DNA of 64,000 nucleotides from Staphylococcus marylandisciuri (GCF_025519785.1 NZ_JAOPKZ010000009.1:47532-111531); one strand, 5' to 3'. Positions 39,757-49,512 are shown, counted from the stretch's first letter. Notes: generated from the sequence alone by a model not told the origin. Translations and numbers: made by a program.

Positions 39757-40725
39757 TTATATCATCTCCACATTAATTTCTGTCGTTAACTCTTGTACTT
39801 GCTTAATATTGATATAACCTGTTTCTTGCTGCATCGCGTTAGACATACCGCAAGCTAACGCGTGTTGAATCAGACGTTCCGGTTGGCGAGAAAAATGCTG
39901 AATACCGTAGGCAATACCTGCTACTGTCGAATCTCCTGATCCTACAGGATTTACAGCTTGAATAATCGGTACAGTAGCGCGGTAAACTTGTCCTTGGTAT
40001 TTGACGATGGCTCCTTGTGCACCTAATGTCAGAAATACGTCGATATCTTTAAATAATGGGTGCATTGTCATAATGTGGCACATATTATTCTCTTCGAAAT
40101 CAGCTTCATCAACAGACCCTTTATCCTGCTCAAGGCGGAGCAATTGCCTAAACTCGTCTCTATTAGGTTTAATACAATCTACAGCTAAGCCTGCTTTTAA
40201 TGCTGAAACTAAATCTTCAGGCTTAGTATCTAGAATATTATAGCTGTGAGGAGACAATGCAAGCACTCGCTTTAAATGCGTCTCTGCGTCTATATGAGCT
40301 AATTGGGGCGAACTTCCACTAATAGTCATGACCTCGACTGAACTTTGAACTAATTGCGCTGCCATCTCATCTAAATAGGATTGTTGTGCCTCTTGTGAGA
40401 CTACGGGTCCTGCCTCCAATATCTCTGTTTGTGCTCTACCGTCATTGATCGCAATGCATTGTCTCGTCTCCCCTTCAATTTGAAGTGCGGTATAAGAAAG
40501 ATCAAGGTCGGCTAATTTCGATGTTAACCATCTCCCGTTTGCACCACCACTATACAACAAGGCATGCAGTGGCGCACCAAGTTGCTTTAACACCTTAGAA
40601 ACATTAATACCTTTACCACCTGGGTTCTTAATCATTTCTCTAACTCGATGCACATCACCTACGTTCAGCTCGGGAACAGTATAGGTGATGTCTATCGAAG
40701 GATTGAATGTATGTGTCAATATCAT
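39757..40725 (-). CDS. lacC: Tagatose-6-phosphate kinase (PfkB family)
   Basis: This 322-residue PfkB sugar kinase has GGKGINVSKVLKQLG near residues 37-51, KPNRDEF, and the anion-hole/catalytic motif NPVGSGDSTVAGIAYG. Adjacency to lacD identifies it as a tagatose-6-phosphate kinase rather than 1-phosphofructokinase. It starts 12 bp after the remnant upstream gene, so transcription probably still comes through from the gntR side. Confidence 0.88.
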   Translation of the reverse strand: MILTHTFNPSIDITYTVPELNVGDVHRVREMIKNPGGKGINVSKVLKQLGAPLHALLYSGGANGRWLTSKLADLDLSYTALQIEGETRQCIAINDGRAQTEILEAGPVVSQEAQQSYLDEMAAQLVQSSVEVMTISGSSPQLAHIDAETHLKRVLALSPHSYNILDTKPEDLVSALKAGLAVDCIKPNRDEFRQLLRLEQDKGSVDEADFEENNMCHIMTMHPLFKDIDVFLTLGAQGAIVKYQGQVYRATVPIIQAVNPVGSGDSTVAGIAYGIQHFSRQPERLIQHALACGMSNAMQQETGYINIKQVQELTTEINVEMI

Positions 40726-40737
40726 GTCATAGTCTCC

Positions 40738-41400
40738 TTACCCTTCGTAATTATGTAACTTCACATTTCTAACCACGCGATTGTTGTAACCCTCTAGACT
40801 AGGATTATCAGGAATGAAGCCATAACTCACAGTCGTTTCCATAACAAACCGGCTGAACATTAAATAAGTTATAGCCCGTACCAAATCATTAAACTCAGTT
40901 GCGAAATCTAGTGCTGTAGCATAGTCAGAATCAGCTCCGTCGCTACCCAGGTTCAAAATTTGTATTCTGTTTGTCCACTTTCATCTTCAAGATTAAAGTC
41001 GTTCTCATATCAACGTCGATATGGCTCACTATGTCTTAACATTACCTATAGCGTATTCTCATAGAATCCAACTCTAGGTATATGATGAAACACTAACGTT
41101 GTTTCACGTGAAATCTCAACACGCTTTCCTGAACAATCGCTAAGTTTCATTATCAATTCGCGTGTCGATTGAAGTCTTCCAACGCTAGCTGGCGATCAGC
41201 AACTATTGCTTGGAGTTGGCGTCATATTTCTAGTTCTTGCTATTTATTTTGATAAGTATGGGGGTCATGGAGGACAGCTGCCACCTCCATATTGGTCATG
41301 TTGTCATAACCAGTTGTAATATTAAGTATAGTGACTCGGAGTTAAAGGCCCTACACTTTTAAATTAAAGCGGTGCTTCATAGCTTATTTAATGTACTAAT
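40738..41400 (-). pseudogene. Decayed gene between the GntR regulator and lacC
   Basis: The last 72 codons are open and protein-like (FSRFVMETTVSYGFIPDNPS, ending VRNVKLHNYEG). Upstream, in shifted frames, come DESGQTEYKF followed by a stop, then LNITTGYDNMTNMEVAAVLH with several stops through about 41330. This looks like one gene broken by frameshift and nonsense changes. It is not lacA, lacB or a lac PTS component, and I do not recognise the family. It probably supplied the upstream enzyme or hydrolase for lacC/lacD. Confidence 0.55.
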
Positions 41401-41486
41401 GAGTTGAAAGATTGCCTAACAGCAGTAACTATGAACCGTGTTATGACTTCAGTACCAACGTCGATGTCACTATTACTTTCAAACGC

Positions 41487-42206
41487 TTACTGTTGAATCA
41501 ATTTAACTGTATATTTGTAATCCTGAGCTTTCGCTACAGATTCTGTAAATTCTACAATTTTATCCTCTACATAACTATGACGTTCGATAAACATACATAC
41601 CGATTCCTTATCTGTTTCTAAGTAACTCGCTTCTTGTTCTGACATCTTACGCGAAGTTAAAGTCTCATAAGCGTAATCGATTGCAATATTGTAGTAATCA
41701 TGCAAAGTTTCATAAAGCGAATGCTGGTTGAAATCAAATTGATCTAACCCTTCACAAACATGTAAAGGTAAGTACGTCGTTTCATAAATAAGCGGTGTGT
41801 CATTCGAAAGTCTCAAGCGCCGCAATTTGTACACCTTTTGGAAACGAGTTAAACCCATGTGTTGCTGCACATAAGTAGGTGGATCAATTGGCTCAATACT
41901 CAACATCATTGTACTCGGAGTATCGCCGTTTTTCTCTATTTCATCTTTAAAACTATAGAGTTTATCCAACATTTGATTGTATTGATTGCCTAATACATAC
42001 GACCCGCGCCCATGTTCGGTGCGTAGAAATCGATGTTCTTCAAGGTGCTTTAACGCCTCACGAATCGTGATACGACTGACTTCGTACTCTTCAGCTAACT
42101 GCCTTTCAGAAGGTAGTTTATCCCCTTCGTTATAAATTCGATTTTTGATTTTTTCTTTTATATCTTCAAACACCTGAAGATACAAAGGTTTTTGCAAATG
42201 ACTCAT
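41487..42206 (-). CDS. GntR-family (HutC/UTRA) transcriptional regulator
   Basis: This 239-residue regulator has a winged-helix DNA-binding domain (EGDKLPSERQLAEEYEVSRI, then TIREALKHLEE) at about 10-75 and a C-terminal UTRA ligand-binding domain ending DYKYTVKLIQQ. UTRA members usually sense sugar phosphates. It heads the remnant-lacC-lacD unit and probably controls it. S. aureus lac genes use a DeoR-type LacR, so this is a different control scheme. An operator-like palindrome lies 14 bp upstream. Confidence 0.88.
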   Translation of the reverse strand: MSHLQKPLYLQVFEDIKEKIKNRIYNEGDKLPSERQLAEEYEVSRITIREALKHLEEHRFLRTEHGRGSYVLGNQYNQMLDKLYSFKDEIEKNGDTPSTMMLSIEPIDPPTYVQQHMGLTRFQKVYKLRRLRLSNDTPLIYETTYLPLHVCEGLDQFDFNQHSLYETLHDYYNIAIDYAYETLTSRKMSEQEASYLETDKESVCMFIERHSYVEDKIVEFTESVAKAQDYKYTVKLIQQ

Positions 42207-42219
42207 TTTATCTCCTAAC

Positions 42220-42231
42220 TGGTTATAACCA
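42220..42231. promoter_or_regulatory. Candidate GntR operator
   Basis: TGGTTATAACCA is a perfect 12-bp palindrome just upstream of the AGGAG site of the gntR gene. UTRA-type GntR proteins typically bind TGGTnnnACCA-like palindromes, so autoregulation is likely. Confidence 0.55.
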
Positions 42232-42471
42232 CTTTTAGTTTATACTATAGCTATAGATTAGTAAATATTTTTCTGATATTTCTAATAAAATCTTACTACT
42301 CCAATTTTAAGTGGTAACCTATACATTTAAGATGAGATGATGGCGACATCGTGCCTTTATCGTACACCCGTTTGCGATGTTCGTTCACTGAATTCATTCA
42401 TTGCTATGATTATGACCATCGTATATATTTATAAAATGATTTACTGATCCCCTTACTCCCTGCTCCTCGTA

Positions 42472-42924
42472 TTACCTTTTAAAAAAGCTAATCTCATCGT
42501 AAACTTTAATATCGTACTGTTTAAGAAGTGCAGTAACCACACCGTTACCTACTTTCTTGCTACCAGTAAACGTGCCATCATAGATCTCTATAGAACCACA
42601 TGAGGGGCTCTTAGATTTCAATATCACTGTATCACAATTGAGTTCTTGCACCATCCTCAAGGTTTGCAACGCACCAGCTTTATACTGTGCCGTAACGTCT
42701 TCACCTCGTATCGTTCGAACTTGTGCTTGACCTGTCCACACATCATTCCCATCGCCACCCACAATTTCTGCTGGATCACGAGGAGTACTTAATCCACCGA
42801 GGACTTCAGGACAGGCGCTAATCGCTTTGCCCTCTTCTACTAATTGACGTAGCCGACGATCAAGTTTATGACTCCCATCATAACGCACCTGTGCACCTGT
42901 CAAGCAAGCACTTATGAGTATCAC
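42472..42924 (-). CDS. DUF523-family protein
   Basis: This 150-residue protein has the family motifs ISACLTGAQVRYDG, SACPEVLGGLSTPR and ILKSKSPSCGS, with conserved cysteines (C8, C38 and the SPSCG cysteine) that may bind metal. The start is GTG after GGGGGG. No function is established for DUF523; related sequences are associated with 2-thiouracil desulfurase (TudS) activity. Neighbours give no clue. Confidence 0.82.
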   Translation of the reverse strand: MILISACLTGAQVRYDGSHKLDRRLRQLVEEGKAISACPEVLGGLSTPRDPAEIVGGDGNDVWTGQAQVRTIRGEDVTAQYKAGALQTLRMVQELNCDTVILKSKSPSCGSIEIYDGTFTGSKKVGNGVVTALLKQYDIKVYDEISFFKR

Positions 42925-42952
42925 CTTTAAATCCCCCCTTCACTACATCATA

Positions 42953-43810
42953 TTACGTAGCGACTGTCGATACGCTCGCTTTCTCTTCTACGTGCAACAT
43001 CACTATAGCTTGAGTATAAATGGCTAACCAGACTTCAACCGGGTAGTCTTGTAGACTGTCATCAAATTTAATGCGCTGTTGTTCTCCACGTTTCTTTGTA
43101 GCTTTATTTTTCGAAACATCTAAAAAATTACGTTTAGCGTAATAGAAAGGTTTACCGTCTTTCTCAATAGTTGTTTCTTTAGTTAAATATGGACTATTCA
43201 ATGTGTATTCTGACTTGTCGGTAAACAACTTATAACCGAATCGCTTTTTATAGCCTTTCTCACTAACAAACTTTTGCCTTCTAAATTCACCAATAGGATG
43301 GTCGTCTAATATAACTCTATAGGAGGCTGGATAAGAGAAGTACTTAATCCTTTTCACTTTCACACTATGATTCTCAGAAATCACTTCAATGCCTATGAAC
43401 ATAGCTGCACCTATTAGCGATAACCACTTTTCTATTTGAGTATTGAAAGTAGTTCTAAAGTACATATTTATATTATCACTATTATAAATAGTGACATAAC
43501 GTTCACCAATATAGTAAAAGGGTGTTTGAAAAAAGTATTCATTAGATTGAAGATTTAGTTTTTCTGAGATCAATTTTCGCCTCATTTCTTCTGGCTCACT
43601 GGCACCTTGTTGGTCTTTTCGTAAACTTATAGCACGCATAGCTAGAATAACAATTAGCAACACTACCCAAACAGCAACTGTAATGATAATATGCAGTGGA
43701 TTAAAGGGTGTGTGCAAGTTAATCCTCTTATTTAATAGCATCATAACAAGTTCTATAACGAGCAATAATGAAACCCCACCAAGTAGCAATAAATATGTAG
43801 TTTTTTTCAT
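42953..43810 (-). CDS. Hypothetical protein with two N-terminal membrane segments
   Basis: This 285-residue protein has hydrophobic segments at about 5-25 and 40-62. A soluble basic region of about 200 residues follows, rich in beta-type sequence (YRVILDDHPIGEFRRQKF, GYKLFTDKSEYTLN). The soluble part faintly recalls tubby/LURP-like phospholipid-binding folds, but that is only an impression. GGGGAG precedes the ATG. It lies 29 bp upstream of the DUF523 gene, so they may be co-transcribed. Confidence 0.65.
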   Translation of the reverse strand: MKKTTYLLLLGGVSLLLVIELVMMLLNKRINLHTPFNPLHIIITVAVWVVLLIVILAMRAISLRKDQQGASEPEEMRRKLISEKLNLQSNEYFFQTPFYYIGERYVTIYNSDNINMYFRTTFNTQIEKWLSLIGAAMFIGIEVISENHSVKVKRIKYFSYPASYRVILDDHPIGEFRRQKFVSEKGYKKRFGYKLFTDKSEYTLNSPYLTKETTIEKDGKPFYYAKRNFLDVSKNKATKKRGEQQRIKFDDSLQDYPVEVWLAIYTQAIVMLHVEEKASVSTVAT

Positions 43811-44324
43811 ATATTATTCTCCCCTCTATACCTTATAACAAGCGAAGTGTACGATTTGATGTAAAGTGACATGCGTATATACATCAATCGTATTAAATGT
43901 TTCACCAGGTATTATATGATGATATGAACCTATCTCCAAGGAGTGTAATTTATACCTTTCATACGTGCACCATTCATTTGTCGTTCTTTGCGATTAAACA
44001 TTGCCGCTAAGCAGCATTCTTATTATGTTGGATCATACCACGATATATAAATAATGGTGTATTATTTTCTATCTTAAACAGTGTGTTGTAGTTATAAAAT
44101 AAACCTTAAACATTCGCTGTATTGACCTATAAAAAACATGCGACAAACTAGCGTTTATGTATTATTTTAAAACATCTACACTACATTGATGATATTTCCC
44201 CTTTTGACATGATGATATAATTTGCAAATGAAAGTGATTGATAGTTATAAAGATATAATACTTTAAACAGTTAGGAGATGTTGTATGACCTAAAGATTTG
44301 AACTATGAGATTAAGAGAGCAAGT
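43811..44324. other. AT-rich gap
   Basis: No gene is seen. TAGGAG followed by ATGACCTAA near 44272-44294 looks like a start site running straight into a stop, perhaps the relic of a small gene. The rest is unremarkable. Confidence 0.35.
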
Positions 44325-44393
44325 TTCTGTACTCTGGAAAACAGCTTAACAGCATCCAAAAGGTAGGATTGTCGACAGAAACGCTCACGATTA
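44323..44393. repeat. Leader repeat L1, copy 1
   Basis: CTCTGGAAAACAGCTTAACA, AAAGGTAGGA and AACGCTCACGATT match 45406-45474 with scattered differences. Both copies lead directly into a GGGAGCGGGAC hairpin. Confidence 0.75.
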
Positions 44394-44962
44394 GGGAGCG
44401 GGACAGAAGTCTAATTTAAATAAAATGATTTCGTAGTCCCGCCCCGGCAAGGATGACTAGAATTGAAAAAAGCTTGATACAAGCGCATTTTCAAATCAGT
44501 CATCTACTGCCAAGATGCTGAAAGAGGGAGCGGGACAGAAATCTAATTTGAATAAAATGATTTCGTAGTCCCGCCCCGGCAAGGATGGCTAGAATTGAAA
44601 AAAGCTTGATACAAGCGCATTTTCAAATCAGTCATCTACTGCCAAGATGCTGAAAGAGGGAGCGGGACAGAAATCTAATTTGAATAAAAAGATTTCGTAG
44701 TCCCGCCCCGGCAAAGATGACTAGAATTGAAAAAAGCTTGATACAAGCGCGTTTTCAAATCAGTCATCTACTGCCGAGATGTTAAAGAGGCTGGGATTTA
44801 TGTCCCAACCTCTTTCTCTCTAGTCAAAGACCTTTATGTCTCAGCCTCCGACTTCGCTTTTATAGGGCCGCCCCAACTCGCTATGCTTGTAGAAACTGTT
44901 TTACCAGTTTCTCTTTGTTGGGGGCCCCCTGCTCACATCCTAAACACTTTTGTCCTGACCTC
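44394..44962 (+). repeat. Composite repeat: three tandem units plus one STAR core
   Basis: Units start at 44394, 44526 and 44658 (period 132 bp). The GAGGCTGGGATTTATGTCCCAACCTC module, the TCTAGTCAAAGACCTTTATG module, TTCGCTTTTATAGGGCCGCC and one STAR core (TTGTTGGGGGCCCC) follow. Unit 2 carries GATGGCTAG on one arm only, which would give a G-U pair. Confidence 0.92.
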
Positions 44963-45006
44963 TCTTTTTTTGGGCTTTATGACTCAGGCTCCGGAAGAAT
45001 ATATAG

Positions 45007-45195
45007 CTATATTAAAATATTAATTAGTACTAAAAATACCACTAAACAAAGTATCGTTAAGCCAGCAAAAATATAAGTTGATTTAAAATTTCTCGTCTCA
45101 GGCCCTTTGGTAATAACTTCTATAATTAACAGAGCAATTGTTATTATAGCAAGTAGTACAAGAAGTATGCCTAATATTGTCGCAACAGTTTCCAT
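45007..45195 (-). CDS. Small two-helix membrane protein
   Basis: This 62-residue protein is METVATILGILLVLLAIITI followed by a second hydrophobic stretch (TYIFAGLTILCLVVFLVLIN), joined by the short polar loop KGPETRNFKS. GGGAG before the ATG supports it as real. I do not recognise it. It is a single gene with no similar neighbour. Confidence 0.6.
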   Translation of the reverse strand: METVATILGILLVLLAIITIALLIIEVITKGPETRNFKSTYIFAGLTILCLVVFLVLINILI

Positions 45196-45405
45196 AGTAA
45201 GCTCCCTTATTCATAAATTTATTAGTCCCTATAACTCATATTTAAAATTTTTTAGAAATTTACAAAGGGACTATTACATCAATCATTTAATTATTCAAGT
45301 CCCTGAATTGGAAAGGGTAAATATATAAAATCTCAAAATTTTGTTGAAATTATAGGAAGATCCAGTATTGAAACAGAACCTAAATAGCAGAGTTTGAGAC
45401 ATAAA

Positions 45406-45541
45406 GCTTTTGTGCTCTGGAAAACCGATTAACGGCGTCCCAAAGGTAGGAGTGTCCAGAAACACTCACGATTCGGGAGCGGGACAGAAATTTAATTTGA
45501 ATAAAAAGATTTCGGAGACCCGCCCTTCTCAAGTTACAGGA
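45406..45541 (+). repeat. Leader repeat L1 copy 2 with truncated hairpin unit
   Basis: The L1 leader (45406-45474) is followed by GGGAGCGGGACAGAAATTTAA and ATTTCGGAGACCCGCCC. The copy then breaks off, lacking the long GGCA...TGCC hairpin. It is a decayed or partial composite element 60 bp from the glycosyltransferase stop. Confidence 0.75.
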
Positions 45542-45600
45542 ATGAACACCATATACCTTTCTTCTATTCCTATTAACATTAAGCCTGCGCTTCTTAATTA

Positions 45601-47475
45601 TTAAATTGGCTTCACATAAGATGCGTTTGCGGTTAAATAGAAACCGTTCGTCGTTTTTAAACGTGGGGTTAACTTTTCAGTATAAATTATCGTTTCAATT
45701 TCAAATTTCTCCCCAACCTGTATGAGCCGTAAGAAATCGTCATTGAAATCCCGAGTTGAATATAGCTTACATCCTTTAAGCACTTCAACTGCACGAGGCG
45801 GTTCTGTAATGTATTTCGTCGTTTGAGGAATTTCAAAGCTTTTGACAAACTTCAAGTTCGCTGTTAAATAATATCCGTCAGTCGTTACCAATCTAGGCGT
45901 CCCATTTCCCGACTGCGAAATTTGTTTGATATCTATCACAGAACCTGGCTCTATTTCATATATAGGTGATTTGAAATTGGCATCCTCATAGAATTTACAT
46001 TTCTTCAGCGTTATTACTTTAGGCGGCGCCTCAGTCAAATACTCAGGTTTCTTTTTTGAAGGTTTAGCTGTTACCATTTCCACCTTAAAACGCTTCCGCT
46101 TCATTTTCGCTTGATTAAGCTGCGTGCTTGGATGAGATGCAAATACTTTAGCTTCTTCAAAACGATTATATCGAACTGTGATGTTAAAACCTTCCATCCC
46201 TGTTTGAGCATATTGGGCAATCGGTATATAAACTAAGTCTCTTTCGATATGACAGTCAAGTTCACATGCTTTTTGCGCATTATTGATTTGTACCGCTAAT
46301 ATTTTTTCAACCTCTACAGTCTCATCTTTGTGCAAGCGAACCACATCGTAGAAGGCATCTTTGCTTTTAACGGTTCCCTCATATACCGGGTAAATTTCAA
46401 CCGCTAGTGGTTCAATTTCAGCAAAGTCAGCGGACGGAGTGATATATATTAAACCATCTTCCTCATAACGTTGAGCACCCTCATCCTTGTAAAGTGCTGC
46501 CACATATTTCTCAAAGGTTTCTTGTTCTACACGCTTATACATCTCATACGTGTATCGAAATTTAGGTTTCTGAAGTAAGTCTTCAGGTTTAAACCCTTGT
46601 GACTGCACCAACTCGATAAATTGCACAAACGCGTCATAATACGGTGATTTATCAACTGCATTCGTAAAAGCTTTAGTATAGAAGAGTCGGCTCATGAAGT
46701 CTACTTCCATATATCGAGACATGATTTCTTTAAGAGCAGTCTGCGGGATGTCTAAATCGCAAATTTTACGTAATACTCGTAAATTAATTTGAGTTTTCTC
46801 TAGTATGGAAGTCGATTTAACGAGTGAAGCATTGTCTCCGAACCGATTGATATGATACGTATCATACGTTGACATCGTGGCAGAACGCGCTTTACTAAAT
46901 AGCTCGCTAAAGAATAACTTATCTTCCCCATACTGCAGATGTTCGAATTTGATATCGTTATCTATGACAAGTTCTTTTTTAAAAATTTTACCTGGTGGAC
47001 CTACGCCTCTAAAGATACTTGGAATCTCATACGGCACTAAATTTGATTTATCTTGGTAGGAAGAGAAACGAGCGACATAAGATATCTTATTATCTACGTG
47101 ACGATAATATCTCCCAAAACCAATATCAGCATCATTTTCATTTACCTGATAGACAAATGGCACGAACCCCTCTTGGTCTAACCAATCATCGGCGTCTAAC
47201 AAGGTCAAATATTTGCCTTTAGCCTCTCTCATACCGATATTGCGTGGCTCAGATGGGCTTCCTGTATTCTCTTCCAGTTGAATCAAACGTATATATGGAT
47301 AGCAATCGACATATTCCTGAATAACACTTACTGAGCTATCTGTTGAACAATCGTCAACAAGAATGACTTCCAGCTCCTCTTCTTTAAAACGTATATGAGT
47401 GAGCGAATTTAAACATTCCCTTAAATATTTCTCTTTATTATAGACAGGAACAATAATGGATAATAACTTTTCCAT
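45601..47475 (-). CDS. Family 2 glycosyltransferase, TarS-like, with C-terminal repeat domains
   Basis: The GT-A domain occupies about residues 1-230: LLSIIVPVYNKEKYL, LVDDCSTDSS, SPSEPRNIGM and the metal-binding LLDADDWLD. This resembles TarS-type wall-teichoic-acid sugar transferases. A helical middle and beta-rich region follow. Two tandem repeats of about 65 residues end the protein, each with YLTEAPP/YITEPPR, a KCKFY/GCKLY segment and GYYLTAN/GFYLTAN, as in DUF5776/SH3-like wall-binding modules. The ATG at 47475, seven bases after AAGGAGG, is preferred over a GTG seven codons earlier. A role decorating teichoic acid or polysaccharide is inferred. Confidence 0.8.
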   Translation of the reverse strand: MEKLLSIIVPVYNKEKYLRECLNSLTHIRFKEEELEVILVDDCSTDSSVSVIQEYVDCYPYIRLIQLEENTGSPSEPRNIGMREAKGKYLTLLDADDWLDQEGFVPFVYQVNENDADIGFGRYYRHVDNKISYVARFSSYQDKSNLVPYEIPSIFRGVGPPGKIFKKELVIDNDIKFEHLQYGEDKLFFSELFSKARSATMSTYDTYHINRFGDNASLVKSTSILEKTQINLRVLRKICDLDIPQTALKEIMSRYMEVDFMSRLFYTKAFTNAVDKSPYYDAFVQFIELVQSQGFKPEDLLQKPKFRYTYEMYKRVEQETFEKYVAALYKDEGAQRYEEDGLIYITPSADFAEIEPLAVEIYPVYEGTVKSKDAFYDVVRLHKDETVEVEKILAVQINNAQKACELDCHIERDLVYIPIAQYAQTGMEGFNITVRYNRFEEAKVFASHPSTQLNQAKMKRKRFKVEMVTAKPSKKKPEYLTEAPPKVITLKKCKFYEDANFKSPIYEIEPGSVIDIKQISQSGNGTPRLVTTDGYYLTANLKFVKSFEIPQTTKYITEPPRAVEVLKGCKLYSTRDFNDDFLRLIQVGEKFEIETIIYTEKLTPRLKTTNGFYLTANASYVKPI

Positions 47476-47774
47476 ATTTTCCTCCTTTATTTTCACAATA
47501 ACTACTAGCCACTCTTAGTTGTATAGTATTAATATACTCTTTTTATTTGAGATTGCAATTGATAAGACAATATTATCTGGCTTTTTACTTTAAATCAATT
47601 ATATTTAATTGTGGAAAATATTTAGATAGTGTCCTTTGGGTGCAGTGGTTTACAATTTTTACAAAATCTTTAAAGAAAGTTCTCGACCGTTAGCGCTCAC
47701 ACTTGCAGCTCGTTCACTCTCCCCTAACAGTGTCTCTTTACTTCAATCTCTATTCAGAGTAGCTTAGCTATAGT

Positions 47775-48035
47775 GGGAACGGGACAGAAATCTAATCTGA
47801 ATAAAAAGATTTCGTTGTCCCGCCCCGGCAAAGATGCTGAAAGAGGGAGCGGGACAGAAATCTAATTTGAATAACAAGATTTCGTTGTCCCGCCCCGGCA
47901 AAGATGACTAGAATTGAAAAAAGCTTGATACAAGCGCGTTTTCAAATCAGTCATCTACTGCCGAGATGTTGAAGAGGCTGGGATTTATGTCCCAGCCTCT
48001 TTCTCTCTAGTTAAAGACCATTATGTCCCAGCCTC
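47775..48035 (+). repeat. Composite repeat: one deleted and one full unit
   Basis: The first unit keeps the GGGAACGGGAC hairpin but jumps from CCCCGGCAAAGATG straight to CTGAAAGAGG, losing nearly all of the long hairpin. The second unit is complete. It ends 18 bp before the sapS start codon, so the TTATGTCCCAGCCTC module is in its leader. Confidence 0.9.
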
Positions 48036-48053
48036 ATTAATAGAGGTGTTAAG

Positions 48054-48986
48054 ATGAAAAGATTATCTAAATACATTTCAGCTTTAACGATTGCAAGTTC
48101 TGTAACACTCTTAGCTCCCATGAGTGCGAACGCATCAGGTAGTCCTACCGTGAATATGACTTCTCAATAACAAGCGCAAAATGGTGCTTCTGTGGAGCAA
48201 GCAGACATAGGCTCAGAAAACATCATGGCCGTCTCCTGGTACTAAAACTCTACTGAAGCTAAAGCTTTATATGCTCAAGGCTATAATACTGCCAAGACAC
48301 ATTTACAGCAGGAACTTAAAAAGAATAAAGGTAAGAAAAAGCTTGCTATAGCATTAGATTTAAATAAAGGTAAGAAAAAGCTTGCTATAGCATTAGATTT
48401 AGATGAAACAGTTCTAGATAACTCTCCATATCAAGGATACGCATCATTAAATAATGTCTCTCTTCCTACAGGGTGGCACGAATGGGTTCAATCCGCTCAA
48501 GCTAAACCCGTTTATGGTGCGAAAGATTTCTTAAAATATGCGGATAAAAAAGGAGTCGCCATTTATTACATATCAGATAGAGATGCTGCGAAAGATTTCA
48601 AAGCCACCCAACGCAAGTTAAGAAATATCGGCTTACCTCAAACGAGCGCCTCACATATTAAATTAAAAGCTAAAATTGATAAAGATAAATCAAGTCGTCG
48701 TGAAACAGTTCGACGCAACCATAAATTAGTGATGTTGTTTGGAGATAATTTATTAGACTTTGATAACCCTGAACAACCGACTTCCCACTCAAGAAATGAA
48801 TTTTTAGGCCAGCATAGTAAAAAATTTGGTAAAAAGGATATCATCTTCCCTAACCCTATGTATGGCAATTGAGAATCAACCGTTTATCATAACCAACACG
48901 CTTTAAGTAATGGTCAAAAAGAGCAATTGCGAAAAGAATTTATCCATTATTTCAACCCTGAAACATCTAAAGTACAGTCCTATTAA
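48054..48986 (+). pseudogene. sapS: Acid phosphatase (lipoprotein e(P4)/SapS family), inactivated
   Basis: A single 310-codon frame encodes a signal peptide (MKRLSKYISALTIASSVTLL), the HAD catalytic motif LDLDETVLDN, later DKDK/FGDNLLDF motifs and the family C-terminus. It is interrupted by TAA after NMTSQ, TAA after MAVSWY and TGA after MYGN. All three are explained by single transitions from CAA, CAA and TGG. There is no frameshift. A 39-bp in-frame tandem duplication (KGKKKLAIALDL repeated) lies at the active-site segment, from about 48324 to 48401. The intact enzyme would be secreted and release phosphate from organic esters. Confidence 0.88.
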
Positions 48987-49512
48987 CAGTAGAATTTAAA
49001 AATGAAGAGAGGCCTCAAGCTGCCTGGTAAGTCAAGCACATAGTGTAGCAGCTCCTCAATGGTGCTATCACTCTAGCGCTCGTTCGACTCACTAGTGGAT
49101 TAAGCACGTGGTTTAATTTAACAATAAAGCTGTCGCTCTCACTAAGTCGCCCGATCATATTATGCAGAAAGTGCAGCAATGCAGAATTAAATCATACGAA
49201 CAAGCGATTATAAAAGTTTGTAGTCAATTTTTACCTCAAAGGTGATTTAATATACGTAGCTAAAATCTCTCACAAATGAGCTATCTTTCGGTGTAAAGCC
49301 CGATTGTTCACAGCATTACCATAATACGAAAAAAATTGTTCATCATAGCTTGACCTTCACGTAACGTTACCCTCTAAAGTTTATATCAGAAAGGAATTGT
49401 GTATTTCTTCTTTCACTCATCTTAGAGATTATAATTAGGATGATGTGAAAATTGAGAGGCCTCTGAACTAGTATGCTCAATTACCTTTAATCTGAATATT
49501 GGAGGGAACGAA
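48987..49512. other. Gap between sapS remnant and MerR gene
   Basis: One plus frame of about 40 codons (around 49115-49245; contains VALTKSPDHIMQKVQQ) lacks a start and ribosome site and may be decayed coding DNA. Nothing else is recognisable. Confidence 0.3.

Noticed and set aside
40738..40956. The open frame before lacC as a short functional gene or as lacB
   Set aside because: It has no ribosome site, its sequence does not resemble LacA or LacB, and homologous-looking coding sequence continues upstream through frameshifts and stops.
44210..44240. Promoter with TTGACA and TATAAT near 44214-44229
   Set aside because: The two boxes are only about 6 bases apart, far too close for a sigma-A promoter, and no gene follows.
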